Positions 1 through 12,708 of a stretch of 64,000 nt of DNA are shown here, piece after piece. Below the pieces are notes generated by a model. The model was not told the origin of the DNA and did no database searches. It was given only the letters and a program-made list of their open reading frames with translations. The stretch spans positions 806,001 to 870,000 of the forward strand of contig JAUKTV010000002.1 of the NCBI GenBank assembly GCA_030549205.1, in the 5' to 3' direction. Made by a program: the position numbers and the translations under genes. The number at the start of each line of letters is the position of its first letter. Position 1 is the stretch's first letter. Source of the DNA: Apiosordaria backusii. Its lineage: Eukaryota > Ascomycota > Sordariomycetes > Sordariales > Lasiosphaeriaceae.

Positions 1-1100
1 GAACCCGCCTGGCCTTATATACACTGGCTCATCTCGGGACCCCTTTTCAAAGGCGGCACCACCCGCTAACGCCCGGTACAGCGTCTGCCTTGCACAGCCT
101 CTGGATCTTCATAATTATATGGCAGAAGAATAGTCGTACGATGTGCCAAGCTCGAATCGGACACGCCGTATATCCAGTCGGCAGGGGACACTAGGATAGG
201 AGAGCCGGGATAGGAGAGCGCAAGCTAAGAAACCATAGCTCCGAAGTCGTTACGGCTTCGGCGTTCCCGCCACATAAGTGGAATCGTCTCTCGACTGGGT
301 CTCACGATCGTGAGATGGCGAGGCAGCTACGCAGATTGGTAACGTCTGCGAGAAGGTCCGGGAGCCGGTCACAAAGGGGCGACCTCACGATCCCGTGCTT
401 CAGGGTCTTCGTAATCGGCCCTACAGGCGTCCCCCCCACAGAGCAACGGGCTTCAGGCATAGCGAAAGGTAATCCCTGCTTGAGGAAGGTGACAATGGTT
501 GATGTACGCGGCTGCGTGTTGGCCGAAGGGGGCTGAGGGGCGATGGGGCACTCCTGACCGAGGGCGACAATATCGTCGGCGGAAAAGAGGGGGCGTCGGT
601 TGTGTCGGAAAAGTAGACCATCCGGAAGTCGAAGGGAACGACGCCACGAGACGCGTACGATGTGGGAATCGGGGCGTCGAGCGTCATCCCTTTCTGCGCA
701 GTGGGATCAGCACATGGAATGAGCAATAAGTCGGGCTGCTACGCAACCTGGATTTTACTAGGTGCTAGGGAATATCGTTGGGGTTCCCGCCGTCCTTCGA
801 GTGTGCGGGCTGCTGGAACGAGGCCTCAAAGGACGACGAGAGCTAGGGCGTAGGGGCGGGTGACGCGGGGGACAAGCGGAAGCGGAAATGAGGAGGGAGC
901 AGCGAGCAGGAAAATGGCGCAAACCGCGGGCGATTGGCGGCGAGGCAGAAAAAAAGGTGGAGGGTTGGAATGGGACGAAGTTGTAGAGAGTACTTGAGAA
1001 AGTTGCAGGAAGGGGGATGGCTTAGGTCGTTGAGGGGAGAAGACGCACAGACCATTGTCACTTCGTTTGTAATGCATAGCAGCTAACTGGGTTAGGGTTA
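1..1100. other. Left end, normal GC, no recognised gene
   Basis: This stretch has ordinary base composition, unlike the AT-rich block that follows. Open frames of up to about 100 codons exist on both strands, but none has a domain, a convincing start or splice context that I recognise. A 15-bp near-duplicate (GGATAGGAGAGC units) lies at about 196-220. A single TTAGGGTT near 1091 is not an array and is not a telomere. It may be the flank or an internal part of a larger element cut by the window edge. Confidence 0.4.
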
Positions 1101-2879
1101 CGTGGCCCTTAAATTTAACATAACATTCTCCGAAACTTTTTCCTAATACAACTACCATCGAAACTTACAACTGTCATCGCATTGCATTTTCCTTATGTAA
1201 AGTCTTATAATAACTGCCCGTAGCTTAATCAATGTTTGGTACTTTTGTGCTTTATATTATCTGTATATAGTTTTCGAAAGATTATTATTTATAATTAAGG
1301 ACAAATAAAGGGCTAGCTTATTTAGTTATAATTAAGGGTATTGAGATTAATATCCTAATAAATAGATTTTTAGATTAATTCATCGTCTAAAATCTTAACT
1401 GCAGTTCAATTTCTTATCTATATACTAAACGAGACATTTATCTTAAAGCTTAATTCTAAGCCTCAGCTAGCTTAGTATCGAATGTATCGATAAGCTTTTA
1501 GTTAAGGTTGCCTTTTTTTATTTAAATGTTTTCAATAGCTAATTGCCTTTACTATTTGGCCTTATACTTAATATATCCCTTAGTCTTTTATCGTACGATT
1601 AGTTTCTTAAACTCAAACAGTTCCTAAACAGGTTCAGATTTAAATTAGGCAATAGCTTCAAAACTAACATTCTCGTTTTTTACCTAACTATTATTACTTT
1701 CTAAGTATCCTACCTACTTTACTTTATACTATACCCTCTTCCCAATCTTACCTTTTACAATTAACTTCTTTACTTTATAAATATTATTATAAATAATCGG
1801 TAGCTCTTTCTTATTAAATTACACTATATCGTTAGCTGGTAGTTTTTAAGACCGCTATAATACAGTATTAATAACCTTATAACCTTTATTAAACCATCAT
1901 TCTATAGTAGATTTTACGGTAATTTTATATATAAAAGTGCATATAGTAAAGTTATTAATAGACGTCGGGTTACTTTCTATTTATATATTCAGGTTAATTA
2001 AGTTATTGTTATCGATAAGCAAACGTAAACTATCGAAATTAAGTAAAGATTGGCAATTAAGATCTATAAATATATTATTAAATAGGGATAAAAGCAAAGT
2101 ATTTAAATTAAAATAACTATTATCTAAAGCGTTACTATATTAAGTACTATAATGTAGAAAGTATATGCTAAATATAGCTAACGTCTTAATTACGTTAAAT
2201 CAGCTAAAGTCGGCTATTAAAGTATTAATAAATATATAGCCAATTGGTCGAGAAGAATGACGTTTAGCGGTCCATTTCTTATTTAATTGTTCGCATACTT
2301 AAGTTTTTTCTAATTAAGAACGTAATTGCTTTCTTTTTAAAATAATAGAAGCTCCAATCTTATTAACCTAGCTTTTGCTTAGTAAGATTCTAATGTAAGG
2401 TTTATTACTCTGATAGGCATTGTATATATAGTATTAGAAGTTTGACTTCGATTGAAATTTTATATTATATAAGAAATGTAAGTATAAAATAAGATCTTCA
2501 ATAGCGAAGCTTTAAATATAAGCTATGGTATATTTTTAAATATATTGCTGTTAATTATATCGTTTTAGAAACTACTTTATTCGCTTGTCTGTTAGTAGAT
2601 CTTTATTTCCGAGATAATAGAGATAGTATTTAATATATACAATGGTATTACGGAATGTTATTAAATTGTATTAAAAAGGTATATTGCTATTGTTAATGTA
2701 ATCTTAATAGTAGTTTTCTCAATCTTTTTTAGCGGTTACTTACTTATTATAGTAGAAATAGAATTTTATAAAACTAAATTTAGCTTTATAATAGCTTTCG
2801 AAGTAATGAAATATATGTTTTTATCTATTTTTAGAAAAGAAGCTAATGCAATTATTAACGGTTATAATGGTTCTATTAT

Positions 2880-4971
2880 ATTTAAGATAGGTTGTTTTTA
2901 CCTTATAATATTTCGAGTGTAAGAAAGAATTGGATAGTAGTTATTTATAGGTTATAATATTTTTTAATATATAATATAAAAGTCATTTGTTTGAAGGGTA
3001 ATAAGGTTCTTTATTGCGGAGATACCTTTTTGACTCTGTAGCGGAACGGCGAGCGGTAGAATATAAGCAAGGCTATCTCGCTTAGGTACTATGCGGCAGA
3101 TAATGCGGTTAAAATAATTGCGGTACTATTTACCTTTTTTAAGCATTTTACCTTTAGTTTATCTTTAAAGTCTTTGGATTTTTTCTAATTCTTCGTCGAT
3201 TAGCTATTAGCGTAGATTGTAAAGTTAGCGCCGTTATGCTTGAAGCTCTTTACGTTTATTGGTTAGAGTAGCGTTAATTTAAATAGATAGATTGTTAATT
3301 TGTTTGTAAAGTTTAATAAAGTCCTTAGAGGGGAGCGAGAATAGAATATTTGAGATTTTTCTTATGGATATAGAACGGAAGTCTTTTGTAAGATTTTGCC
3401 TTGGTTTTAGGTTAAAGAAAGTTGCTGCTTTATTTATATTATTTATATTATTTAAATCGTAGTTAATAAGAGTCTTTGAGTTTCTATGCTTAGCGAACTT
3501 TATTATTTATTTAAGTAAATAGCCGCTATTTATTATAAATTAGTTTAATATATTATAGACTTTAAAAGAAAGTTCCTTATTATTTACTTTAATAAATGAT
3601 TTTTTTTAGAGGGTATATAATCTTACCCTATTTATAAATCCCGACTGTATTGCCTATATAGAATATTAAATACCCTATGCGGTCGGGTTTTTAATCTTTT
3701 AAGTTAGTCTATTTATAGACATTTTTAAAAAGACTAAATCGTTTAAAACCTTATTCCGCTACTTTATAATTTAGAAATTACTATAAGGGTTTAGCCTTAT
3801 ATTAAGGATATTATAAATAGTATTATAGTCCTTAAAAGTATCTGTTAAAATTATAATTATAAGTAAAAATAAAAGACCATTTATAAAAAGTAGAAGGGTA
3901 GGTTTTAGTCTTTTATATAGAGGATATTTTAGTCTATATAAATCTAAGAACTATTAGTAATTTACTAAATATAAGAAAAATAATAGAATCCTATAACTTA
4001 CTTCTTTAATATATCTTATATACCTTTAGGAAAATCCTTCTTAAACCCAATTTTAATCTTAAGTTCCTTATTTTACTATATAACTATATAAAGAAAGTCT
4101 TAATTATAAAAGGTTAATATAGATCCTATCTCTTTTCTTTATAAGTATACCGACTTTATATATTACTTTATATATTTCCTATAACCTTATACTAATATAA
4201 GTATATAACTTTAATAGGATACTTTAATCTACCTAACTTCCTTTATATATATAATTATAGTGGTTAAATAACTAAAGATACTTTTCTATAGTTATATAAT
4301 TCTCTATCGTTAAATATATCGGTACTTTTTTTATTACTAATAAAGAAATTATATATTTAAACTTATCTTTAATATACTATATCCTATTAATAATAATATT
4401 ATAATTAAAAAAAATAGAAAACGAACTCTTTAATTATACTTACATTTTATACTATATTATAAATAGTATAAAGAATAGATTTCTTTATCGTTTTTTCCTA
4501 TTATAATATAAATATTCGCATTTTCTATTATATAGATTTAACGGTTAGCCTATTTAAATTCTTATCTAATCGCGCTTTAGTTAAACGTATAACTAACTTA
4601 GTAAAATGCTTTATTATTTTTATATCATGTAAGTCTAATCCTTTAAATCTCGCCTTGTACTTAACTTATAGTAGTACTTTTAATTAAATCTATATATAGA
4701 TCTTAGTAATATATGCTTACTAAATATCTATTATTAAAATATACTTTTATTTAAAATTAGCACTAAGCTTCTTATAAATAGGATTACCGTTAATTCTAAA
4801 TTTATCCTTAAAGAGCCTGTCCTATAAGGCAACCTCGATTAAGTTATTTAAGTCTATCCCTTTCTTCCCTTTTTAATTTTAAATACTTTAATTAAAATCT
4901 TCTCTCTTAACTTTCTTATTAACTCAGTTATCCTTATTAAATTTACTACGCTTTTTATTACTTACGTTCAT
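2880..4971 (-). pseudogene. RIP-destroyed DUF3435/FluG-domain (tyrosine recombinase-like) relic
   Basis: Read on the minus strand from an ATG at 4971-4969, one frame keeps family-like content although it is full of TAA and TAG codons where CAA, CAG or TGG would fit. The N-terminal part holds TVKSI (4531-4545), followed about 20 codons on by an E-R/K-T-IKKSIPY-like run, matching the pattern in DUF3435 proteins where a conserved T-x-x-SI precedes WER-T-x-x-IP. The C-terminal part holds DFIKLY (3306-3323), an EEL-type helix after LYNLR, then a VPKRDSLA (3066-3089) and GISAI-NLITL block. These resemble the C-terminal region of FluG-domain DUF3435 members. The span of about 700 codons suits the family. 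DUF3435 includes the captain recombinases of Starship elements, but many members are not captains. The family call is from memory and no search was run. Confidence 0.5.
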
Positions 4972-5625
4972 TTAAATAAACTTAAAAAGTTTAAAAAGTA
5001 TAAGCAAATAAAGTATAATAATATAAAAGCTTCCTTTAAGTTCTTTAATAATAATATAATATAAAAACGGAAGAGGATAAAAGAAAGTAAGAAAAATAAG
5101 GAAAAGAGAGGAATAAAGGAAAAAGAGAATAAAGAAAAGAGAAATATTAAAAGAAATGCTAACTATTTATAAATATATAATTTAAGTAAATAAAATAAAA
5201 GGATAAAGATAACCTCTTAAATTCCTCCGACCCTCCTCTTATACTAATATTATAGAAGTACAGTATACTTATTTAATAGTTTTCTAAGAATTAATATACC
5301 TTTTGCTAACTTAAATTCAAAACTCTAATTAACATTCCTATAGTATAAGTAGGTAAATATATAAATAGAAAGTATTTTAATTATATAAATTACAAAAGCC
5401 TTATAATTACCTTTAAAAAAATGTATAAAATATACAATCTCTTTACTTAAATTTAACGTTAAGCATAATTTATACAGTCGTTAAAAGACTCTTTATCCAT
5501 CTTCCCTAATTCCTAATAGTATAAGCTTTATTTAATTAACTTAATAATAGAAAATCATACTTACCTTACGACCTTTTATAATATTACCATTACTTTTTTA
5601 TAAATAAAGTAAAAATATAGGCTCT

Positions 5626-5982
5626 TAAAGAAATATAGAATATTCTCCATTTTATAAATAAGGTCTATATACTATATTTAAAAGCCGTTTTTAACTCCTT
5701 ATCCCTTAATATTTATAAAGTTAAGTAACCTTTAAATATAACTTTAAGTATATATATATTTTTACCTCCGAAAACTATTCTAATACTTTAAAGGAATAAG
5801 GATATCTAGCTTATAAAGAAGTATAAAAATATGTACTCCATTTTTAAATAGGGTTTATATACTATATTTAAGAGCTATTTTTAACTCCTTGTTATAACCT
5901 TCAATATCTACAGGGTCAAGTAACCTTTAAACATAGCTTTAAGTATATATATATTTCTACCTTTAAGAACTACTTTAATACT
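5626..5982. repeat. Two-copy tandem duplication, period about 190-195 bp
   Basis: A segment starting near 5626 (CTCCATTTTATAAATA...) recurs near 5820 (CTCCATTTTTAAATAG...), sharing among others ATATACTATATTTAA, TTTTTAACTCCTT and AAGTAACCTTTAAA. Copy B stops abruptly at 5982, where the copia element starts, and its missing tail resumes at 13387 after that element. The duplication is therefore older than the insertion. Its origin is unknown. Confidence 0.7.
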
Positions 5983-6660
5983 TGTTAAAATAGGTGTCTC
6001 ACAGGCCTATAGGTATAGACCTGTGCAGGGAACGGCGTAGAATACTAAAAGCGAAAAGGGCTTTGTTTATAGTATATAACAGTAGTTAAGCACTAAAGGA
6101 ATATAAATTATAGAGGCAATGCCTTATAATATATAGAAAGTAGATACTATAATATAGGTTTATAAGGTACTATAAAATATAGTAAACTAGTATATTAAAT
6201 TGATTTATTAATTAGGAAAATATTATAGTAAATAGTTATAAAGGATAAGACCTATTATAAGTTTTTAGTTCTATATCACTTTTCAAACCTTTTTTTATTT
6301 TAAAGCTTAAATGCCTATTAAGTCCGTTAACTATAAGGCCTAAATACCTATTAAGTCTATTAATTATAAAGTCTAAATACTTATTAAGTTTATTAATTAT
6401 AAACTTAATTAACCGGATAAGTCTAATTATTAAATATATTAACTAAAAGCTATTATAAAGTATAAGGTATTAACATTTTATTATTATAGTATATTAACTA
6501 CTTAAAGCTTTAAATTACTTTAAAAGTTTAAAGATTATTATAATTACTATAATAAAATATTAGTAAACGCTATAATTTTAAACTATTAATTGTTATTAAC
6601 TTTATAGGTTATAGGCTAAAATATACTATAAAGTTTACAATTAAATATAGTATTTTAATA
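5983..6660 (-). repeat. 3' LTR of the copia element
   Basis: This 678-bp repeat begins TGTTAAAATAGGTGTCTCAC and ends TTTTAATA; the original end was probably TCAACA, as in the young copy at 8058-8670. It contains three tandem units of about 33 bp (near 6304-6405). It is RIP-mutated but less so at its left end, where the first 60 bp match the young copy almost perfectly. Confidence 0.88.
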
Positions 6661-6668
6661 CCTCTTTT
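6661..6668 (-). other. Polypurine tract of the copia element
   Basis: On the minus strand AAAAGAGG sits directly upstream of the 3' LTR. This is the expected place and composition for the primer of plus-strand DNA synthesis, and it fits the orientation deduced from the protease and RNase H relics. Confidence 0.65.
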
Positions 6669-6959
6669 ATAACTATAGTATATAGTATTAATTAAAAGGG
6701 CTTAAAAAGGTTTAATAATAAAATAAAGGTATTAAATAGTACTATAAGTAAAGCTTTAATAAGGCCGTTAATAAGTATTTCTTCTATAAAAAGGTAAGTT
6801 ATAATAATAACTTTAATAAATATAGCTTCTTTAACCTTTTAAAATTAAATTAAAGTATATTTAATTTAGCGATTATACTTATTACTATAAATAATAGTAA
6901 TAGAACCTTTATTATTATATAATAAGAAGGTAGAGCCTATAATAGACTTAGAAATTTCC

Positions 6960-7215
6960 TAAAAAAGACCCTTAAGTTATATAGCTTTTTTAAAGCTTTT
7001 AATAAGCCTAATATATTCAGCCTTTAAAGTACTAAAGGATATAGTAAATACTTTTTTAGATTTTTAACTAATAGGTCTTTTAATTAAAGTAAATAACTAA
7101 CTATAAGTAAATTTAACACTTTCCTTATATCCAATTTAATTATTATTAATAAAACCAATAAGCTTTAAATTACTATTAAAGCTATAATCAATAGTATTAT
7201 AAACGTTAAAATATA
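6960..7215 (-). pseudogene. Copia RNase H relic
   Basis: One minus-strand frame reads LIGFINN near its start, then PIS-KSKK, then FSTLKAEYIRLI and finally KAIWLK, with stops only where TGG or CAG would fit. This is the C-terminal signature of Ty1/copia RNase H (GY-DADWAG, ISW-SKKQ, STTEAEY, EAIWL), with aspartate and glutamate codons changed by G-to-A transitions. It fixes the element as copia-type and on the minus strand. Confidence 0.75.
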
Positions 7216-7626
7216 GTTAGGAAAGTAATAATTTTATAGCTTTTAAATAGGTATTAGTAAATTATATTAAATACTGTAAAAGCTATTAAACACTAAAGGC
7301 TATATTAAGCTTAGTTTAAACTATAATATATATCGAAATACTAATTAGTTATTAATATAAGTATTAATTAAAAAGGTTTATAGGGGTTTTAAGCCTATTA
7401 CCTTTATTTATAATTCTAAAGCTTAATAAAAAGGAAATTAATTTAATACTAACTTTAAAGTACTTAATTACCTTTATAATATAGGCCTTTTAGTAAATCT
7501 AAAGATACCGTTAAGGCCTATTGTATTTAATTTAAATATTAAAGAAATAATAGATAAAACTTAAATTTTCAATATCATAATACTCTTCTATAGTATTCTT
7601 TAAAGCTTAAAGTTATAAAGGCTTAA

Positions 7627-8019
7627 TGTGACGAACCCCTGATCAGAACCTCTGAAAGGGATACACAGTTGAAGGTAACTTCTGATAATAATGGTTCGGT
7701 GCAGCTAAACAGTGCACAACAAGATGTCTCAATGTAAACACAAGGTACCGTGAATACACGCTGTGATTGCATACTGCGGAACTATCTACAAGCTATCTAG
7801 TTCCTCCGTATATATAGACCCATGGATCACCTGGATCACGTTCCCTATAGGTGATCTGGATCGCCTTTCCTTCCTGTGGCTCACTACGCTCACCGTGATC
7901 CTGTCGCCCTGCTCACCGGGATCACCGTGAGCCCGTCGCTCCACTCCCGATTGGTCCATAATGATTGGCTAGGAGCGGCCCGCGCTCCGTGCGTTAGTTC
8001 TTCATCAACGATTGTGACA
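7627..8019 (-). mobile_element. Young solo LTR of a Ty3-type element, nested in the copia element
   Basis: A 393-bp normal-GC island is bounded by TGTGACGAAC at the left and GATTGTGACA at the right, and flanked on both sides by CTTAA (7622-7626 and 8020-8024), a perfect 5-bp target duplication. Its reverse complement matches the LTR at 62041-62443: from the TATATATA box (here 7809-7816) to the LTR end the two are nearly identical, whereas the U3 parts differ. With no internal region attached, it is a solo LTR left by recombination between LTRs. It carries no RIP, although everything around it is heavily mutated. Confidence 0.9.
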
Positions 8020-8057
8020 CTTAAAGCTTGGAATTAAGCAGTTATTAATATAGCTAA

Positions 8058-8670
8058 TGTTGAGATAGGTGTCTCACAGGCCTATAGGTATAGACCTGTG
8101 CAGGGAACGGCGCAGAACACTGAGATCGAAGAGGGCTTTGTCTGCAGCATACGACAGTGGCTAGGCACTGAAGGAATATGGATTACAGGGGCGATGCCCT
8201 GCAATATATAGAAGGTAGACACTGTAACATAGGCTTGTGAGGCACTGTAAGATGTGGTGAACCAGTATATTGAATTGACTTATTGACTAGGAAAATATCA
8301 CAGTGAACAGTCGCGAGGGACAAGACCTATTATAGGTCTTCGGCCCTGTATCGCTCTCCGAACCTCTCTCCGTTCCAGGGCCCGAATGCCCGTTGAGTCC
8401 GCTAGCTGCAGACTTGGCCGACCGGCCAAGTCTGACTGTTGAGTGCGCTAGCCGGAAGCCGTTTACAGGGTGCAGGGCGCTAACGTTTCACCGTTGCAGT
8501 GCGCTAACCGCCCGGGGCTTCGGGCTGCTTCAGGGGTCCGAAGACCACTGCGATTGCCGTGGCAGAGTGTTGGTGAGCGCTGTGATTCCAAGCCATTGGT
8601 TGTTGCTGGCCCTGTAGGTTACAGGCCAAAATACACTGTAAAGTCTACAACTAAGTGCTGTATTTCAACA
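8058..8670 (-). mobile_element. Young solo LTR of the copia family, nested in its own relative
   Basis: The sequence starts TGTTGAGATAGG, ends TATTTCAACA and is flanked by GCTAA on both sides (8053-8057 and 8671-8675), a perfect 5-bp duplication. It matches both 678-bp copia LTRs, with C and G at the positions those LTRs have as T and A, so it approximates their unmutated state. It is 613 bp long because it has one unit of the 33-bp internal repeat instead of three. Short open frames at 8393-8697 lie inside this LTR and are not genes. Confidence 0.88.
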
Positions 8671-10959
8671 GCTAATAATAAAGATTTTATAGTTTAAGTA
8701 AAAATAGGTAACTATATTAAAGATAAAGGGCTTAAAGTTTAAAGTTTAAGTTATTATAAAGACCTTTTATTATTAAAGATAGAAAGTTTATTTTAAATTA
8801 TATAAAGATTTCTTTAATAAAATAACTTAATCTTTAATAAAGTTTTATTTAGTTACTTTTAATAGTATTATAGTACTGGTATTACTATAAGTAAACTTAA
8901 ATAGTCTTTATAGAATTTCAATATAAATATTAAAATCGGTTTTCAAATTTAAAAAGGCTTTTATAAAGTCTATTTATTTTAAATCTTAATTAAATATAGC
9001 TATAAAGGCTAATATAATTCTTTAAGTTAAAGGCCCTATAATAAAAGTATAGGTTTATTTAAAATCGATTTTAAAGGCCTATTAAAAACCTTAAATAATT
9101 AATCGGGCTTTAAACTTTACTATAATACCTTATAAATTCTTTTTATTTTTAAAGACTTAGTAATTTATAATAAGTTTTTTCTTAATTTAAAATCAGTAGA
9201 TAAAATAGAAGGTTTTAATAGTAAAAAGTTAGTGTAATTTAATAAAGATAGTCTATAATTATTTCTTTTTTTTAAAGTATTTTAAAGTTTACTTAAAAGT
9301 ATTAAACTTTAAGGCCTTTATAAAATAATACTTTTTATAATAAGAAATTAAGTAAAAAATAAACTTACTATAATCTATATTATTTATAGGTATAAATTTT
9401 TTATATTGCTTTTATAAAGTTTAAAATAGAAGGATTTTAATAATAATAGAAGGTATTGTAAATATTGGAATTGCAGACTTAAATAATAATTAAATAAGTA
9501 GTATAGAAGATAATTTAAATATTAAGGAATTAGTAATTAATAAAATAAGAAGGCTATAAATAAAAGGCTTAAGGATTTAAATAGTAGTATTCTTTTCTAA
9601 TTTATTAAAGCAATTAAAGACCTTTAAAGGACTTATAAAACTTAAAAAACCTATAATTTAAATTAATAGGTCTTTATAGAATTTAATAAAGTTAGTTTTA
9701 ATAACTTTATTTAAACTTAAATAAACTAAGTAGGTTTAATAATCTAAAATAGTTATAAGTCTTTCTTTAATTTTTTAAAAGGCAAACTTAAAATCTATAA
9801 TTTAATTTTTAATAAGGATATATACTATAATTTTAATACTTATAGCCTTATAATTTAAAAGGTTTAATTAATATAGTATTTAAAAAGGTAATAATTTATT
9901 ATAGAAGGTTTAATAAAGTATAAAATCTTTAAAGCTTTAAACTATATAGTTAATAATTTCTACTATAAAAATAGCTATATACCTTTAAAAAGTAATAAGG
10001 AGGCTTAAAGTTAAAATAATAGCTTTAAAATAGTTTAAAATGACCTTAATAGAATATTTAATTAAGCTATTTTAATTAAAAGTTTTAAAGTTTAATATAC
10101 TAAAGCCGATACCTTTTTTAATAAAGTAGGTACTTAAAGAAAAGACTTCTTTTTTCTTATTATAATAAAAATAAATAAAGTATTATTAAAAGATATTATT
10201 TAGGCTTTTAAATAATAAATAAAATACTATAACGGTATTATAATTAATAATTAATAATTTAAAAAATCGGAAATAGGTCTTTCGATTTACTATAATTAAA
10301 TTATAAAGCTTCTTTAATAATAGAATAGGCTTAATAATAATAATATCCCTTTTTAAATGGCTTAAAGTAAAAAAAAGGTCTTAAATAAAATTCTTAAAAG
10401 GCCTTTAAAGGATTTTTACAATATTATAGCTTTTATAAATTAAATCCTTAAACTTAACCTTCTATAAATTAAATATACCTTTAATAATAAAAGAGGTCTT
10501 CTTTAAAAGGTTAAAACCTATATACTTAAACTATATATACTAAAGAATAATTAATTAAATTAAAGTTAATAAAAGCTTATTAAGATTTTTAAAAGACTTA
10601 TCCCTTTTTAAAAAGTTAAAAGCTTTAAAGGAAATCCCTTTTAAAATTTTAAAGGCTTTAAAGGCTTTAAGGAAAATAAGGTAATTATTAAAGTACTATT
10701 AATAAAATACTTTAAATTAAGGTTAACCTTTAAAGTTAAAATAAAACCGTAATCTTTTAAAATTTAAAAAGATAATAAAATTACAATTATTATCGATAAG
10801 CTTTTAACTATATAAGGCTTCTTTAATATTATATAAATAGTCCTTATTAACAATATTTAATAAAAAAGTAAAAATAAAGAAAATTTCGGTAAAGCTAATA
10901 GCTAAAAAATAAGCCTTATTATTATAAATTTTAATAAAAAATTAAACTTTTACAATACC

Positions 10960-11140
10960 TTTACCGATAATTTTTATAAAACTACCTTCTATAATTAAAG
11001 GCTTAACCTTTACTTTAATAAAGTTAATAAAAAGGTTCTTATTATTATAAATATAAACTATAGACTTAATATTAAAAAGCTAAACTTCTTTTAAAATTAA
11101 ATTAATATAATTAATTAAATTAATAAATATAAAAAATAGG
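10960..11140 (-). pseudogene. Copia aspartic protease relic
   Basis: A minus-strand frame contains LFNIKSIVYIYNN, followed about 20 codons on by GKGIVKV. Undoing G-to-A and C-to-T changes codon by codon, this matches the copia protease core of the type DTGS-VHVCND followed by GRGTV. It is preceded by a lysine-rich run read from the pyrimidine tract near 11290-11330. Its place, 1.6 kb inside the 5' LTR, leaves room for a copia gag. Confidence 0.65.
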
Positions 11141-12696
11141 ACTTTAAAAAGTAAAGATACTATAAACTTAATAAAGTTATAATATTTATAAAGTATAATT
11201 AACTTTAAAGGTTTAATACTATAGAAGCTTATATTAAAGTCAAAGCCTATTATAAAAGAAATTTCTTTAAAATTTTTAAAATCTTTAATATCTTCTTTTT
11301 TTTTATCCTCCTTTTTCTTTTTCTTTTTTTTAATAAACCTAAGCTTTATAGGGTTTTTTATAAAGGTATTTAAAGCCCTTAAAGCTTTAAAATCCTTAAT
11401 AAAGGCAATATAAAAACAAAGTATAAAAAGGGCTTAAATAACTATAATATTGGAAATATAGTTTTAATTAAAAGCTTCTTTTATAAGAATTCCAATATAA
11501 GATAGTAAGAATAGTTAAAATTATATTTATTTTAATAAATTAAAGCTTTAAAATATTTATACTATAGTAGAAAATTACCCTTTAATAAGTTTAAATAGTA
11601 ATTAACTTAATTAATAAACTAAATTATAATACTTAAGCCTTAAAGCTTTATAATAAAGGTATTAAACTTAGTATTATATTTAATTACTTTTAATAAATTA
11701 TTAAATTTAATAGTATAATAAACTTTATAGAGTTTATTTTAAAGGACAGTTTAAATAAGGATATATTAAGTTTATAATTATTAAAAAAAGGTTATTAAAA
11801 AGTCTTTAATTTCGATAGTAAATAATAGGCTTATTTATAAGGTATTTTAAATAATAAAAAGAAAGAAGGCTTTTAAATTATTGTTTAGTAAATTAGTAAT
11901 TAATTTAAGTTTATTTATAAATTTAAAAAGGTTTAAAACCTTTATTTAAATAGTAAAAGCTTAATATTAAGAATATTAATTTTTAGAATTTAAAAGCTTT
12001 TATTTTTTAATAAAGTAAAGGACCTATTTATTAAAATCCTTTATTAAAAATATAGTAGTTTTTTAAATAGTTTAATTTAAAGAGAGTACTATAATAGGTA
12101 TAGTAATAAGGGCTAATAGACTTATATAAATTAAAGTAATTAAAAATAAAGGTAATATAAGTAAGTTTATAGAAGGTTTAAAAGAAGCTTTAAAAGGGTT
12201 TAAAGTAGTATATTTTAGTAAAAGGTAAGTATTAAAATTGTTAATATAAGTATTAATTTAATTAATTTTAACATTTAAAGTTTTAATTTAATTAATAAAA
12301 CTTACTATAATAGCCCTAATTTTACTATTAATAGTAATTATAAGGTTATTTTATAATTATTAAAAGTACTAAGTAAAATTAAAGCCTTTAAAGAAGTTAG
12401 AAGTTAAGAGAAGGCTAAAGGTCTTTAAAGCTTTAAGGTTTATAAATAGATTATATATATCTTTATTTTCTATAGTAAGGAAATTAAAGGCTTAAAAGGA
12501 AAGTAAAAGTATTATTAAAAGTATAAGAATACTATTTTTTAAATCTTTAATATTTAAAAAGGAAGTAAAAGTACTATTAAAAGTATTAAAATACTATTTC
12601 TTAAGTCTTTAATAGTCTATAATAAATAGAGCTTATAGGATAAGTATTATTATAAAGGCTATAAAATAAAGAAATTTATTTAAATAATATAAGCTT

Positions 12697-12708
12697 AAGT
12701 TTATAATC
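12697..12708 (-). other. Primer-binding site: initiator tRNA-Met anticodon-arm type
   Basis: On the minus strand the 12 bases next to the 5' LTR read GATTATAAACTT. Reverting five RIP-type transitions gives GGTTATGAGCCC, the exact complement of the anticodon arm (GGGCTCATAACC) of initiator tRNA-Met. Priming by an internal half of this tRNA is established for Drosophila copia and for many fungal and plant copia elements. The same arm sequence is present in the tRNA gene at 19307-19366. Confidence 0.8.

Noticed and set aside
1085..1096. TTAGGG-like sequence, suggesting a telomere
   Set aside because: It is a single unit, as is that near 50940; no tandem array is present.
8393..8697. Two overlapping plus-strand frames of about 75 codons
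   Set aside because: They lie inside the solo LTR bounded by the GCTAA duplication and arise from its GC content.
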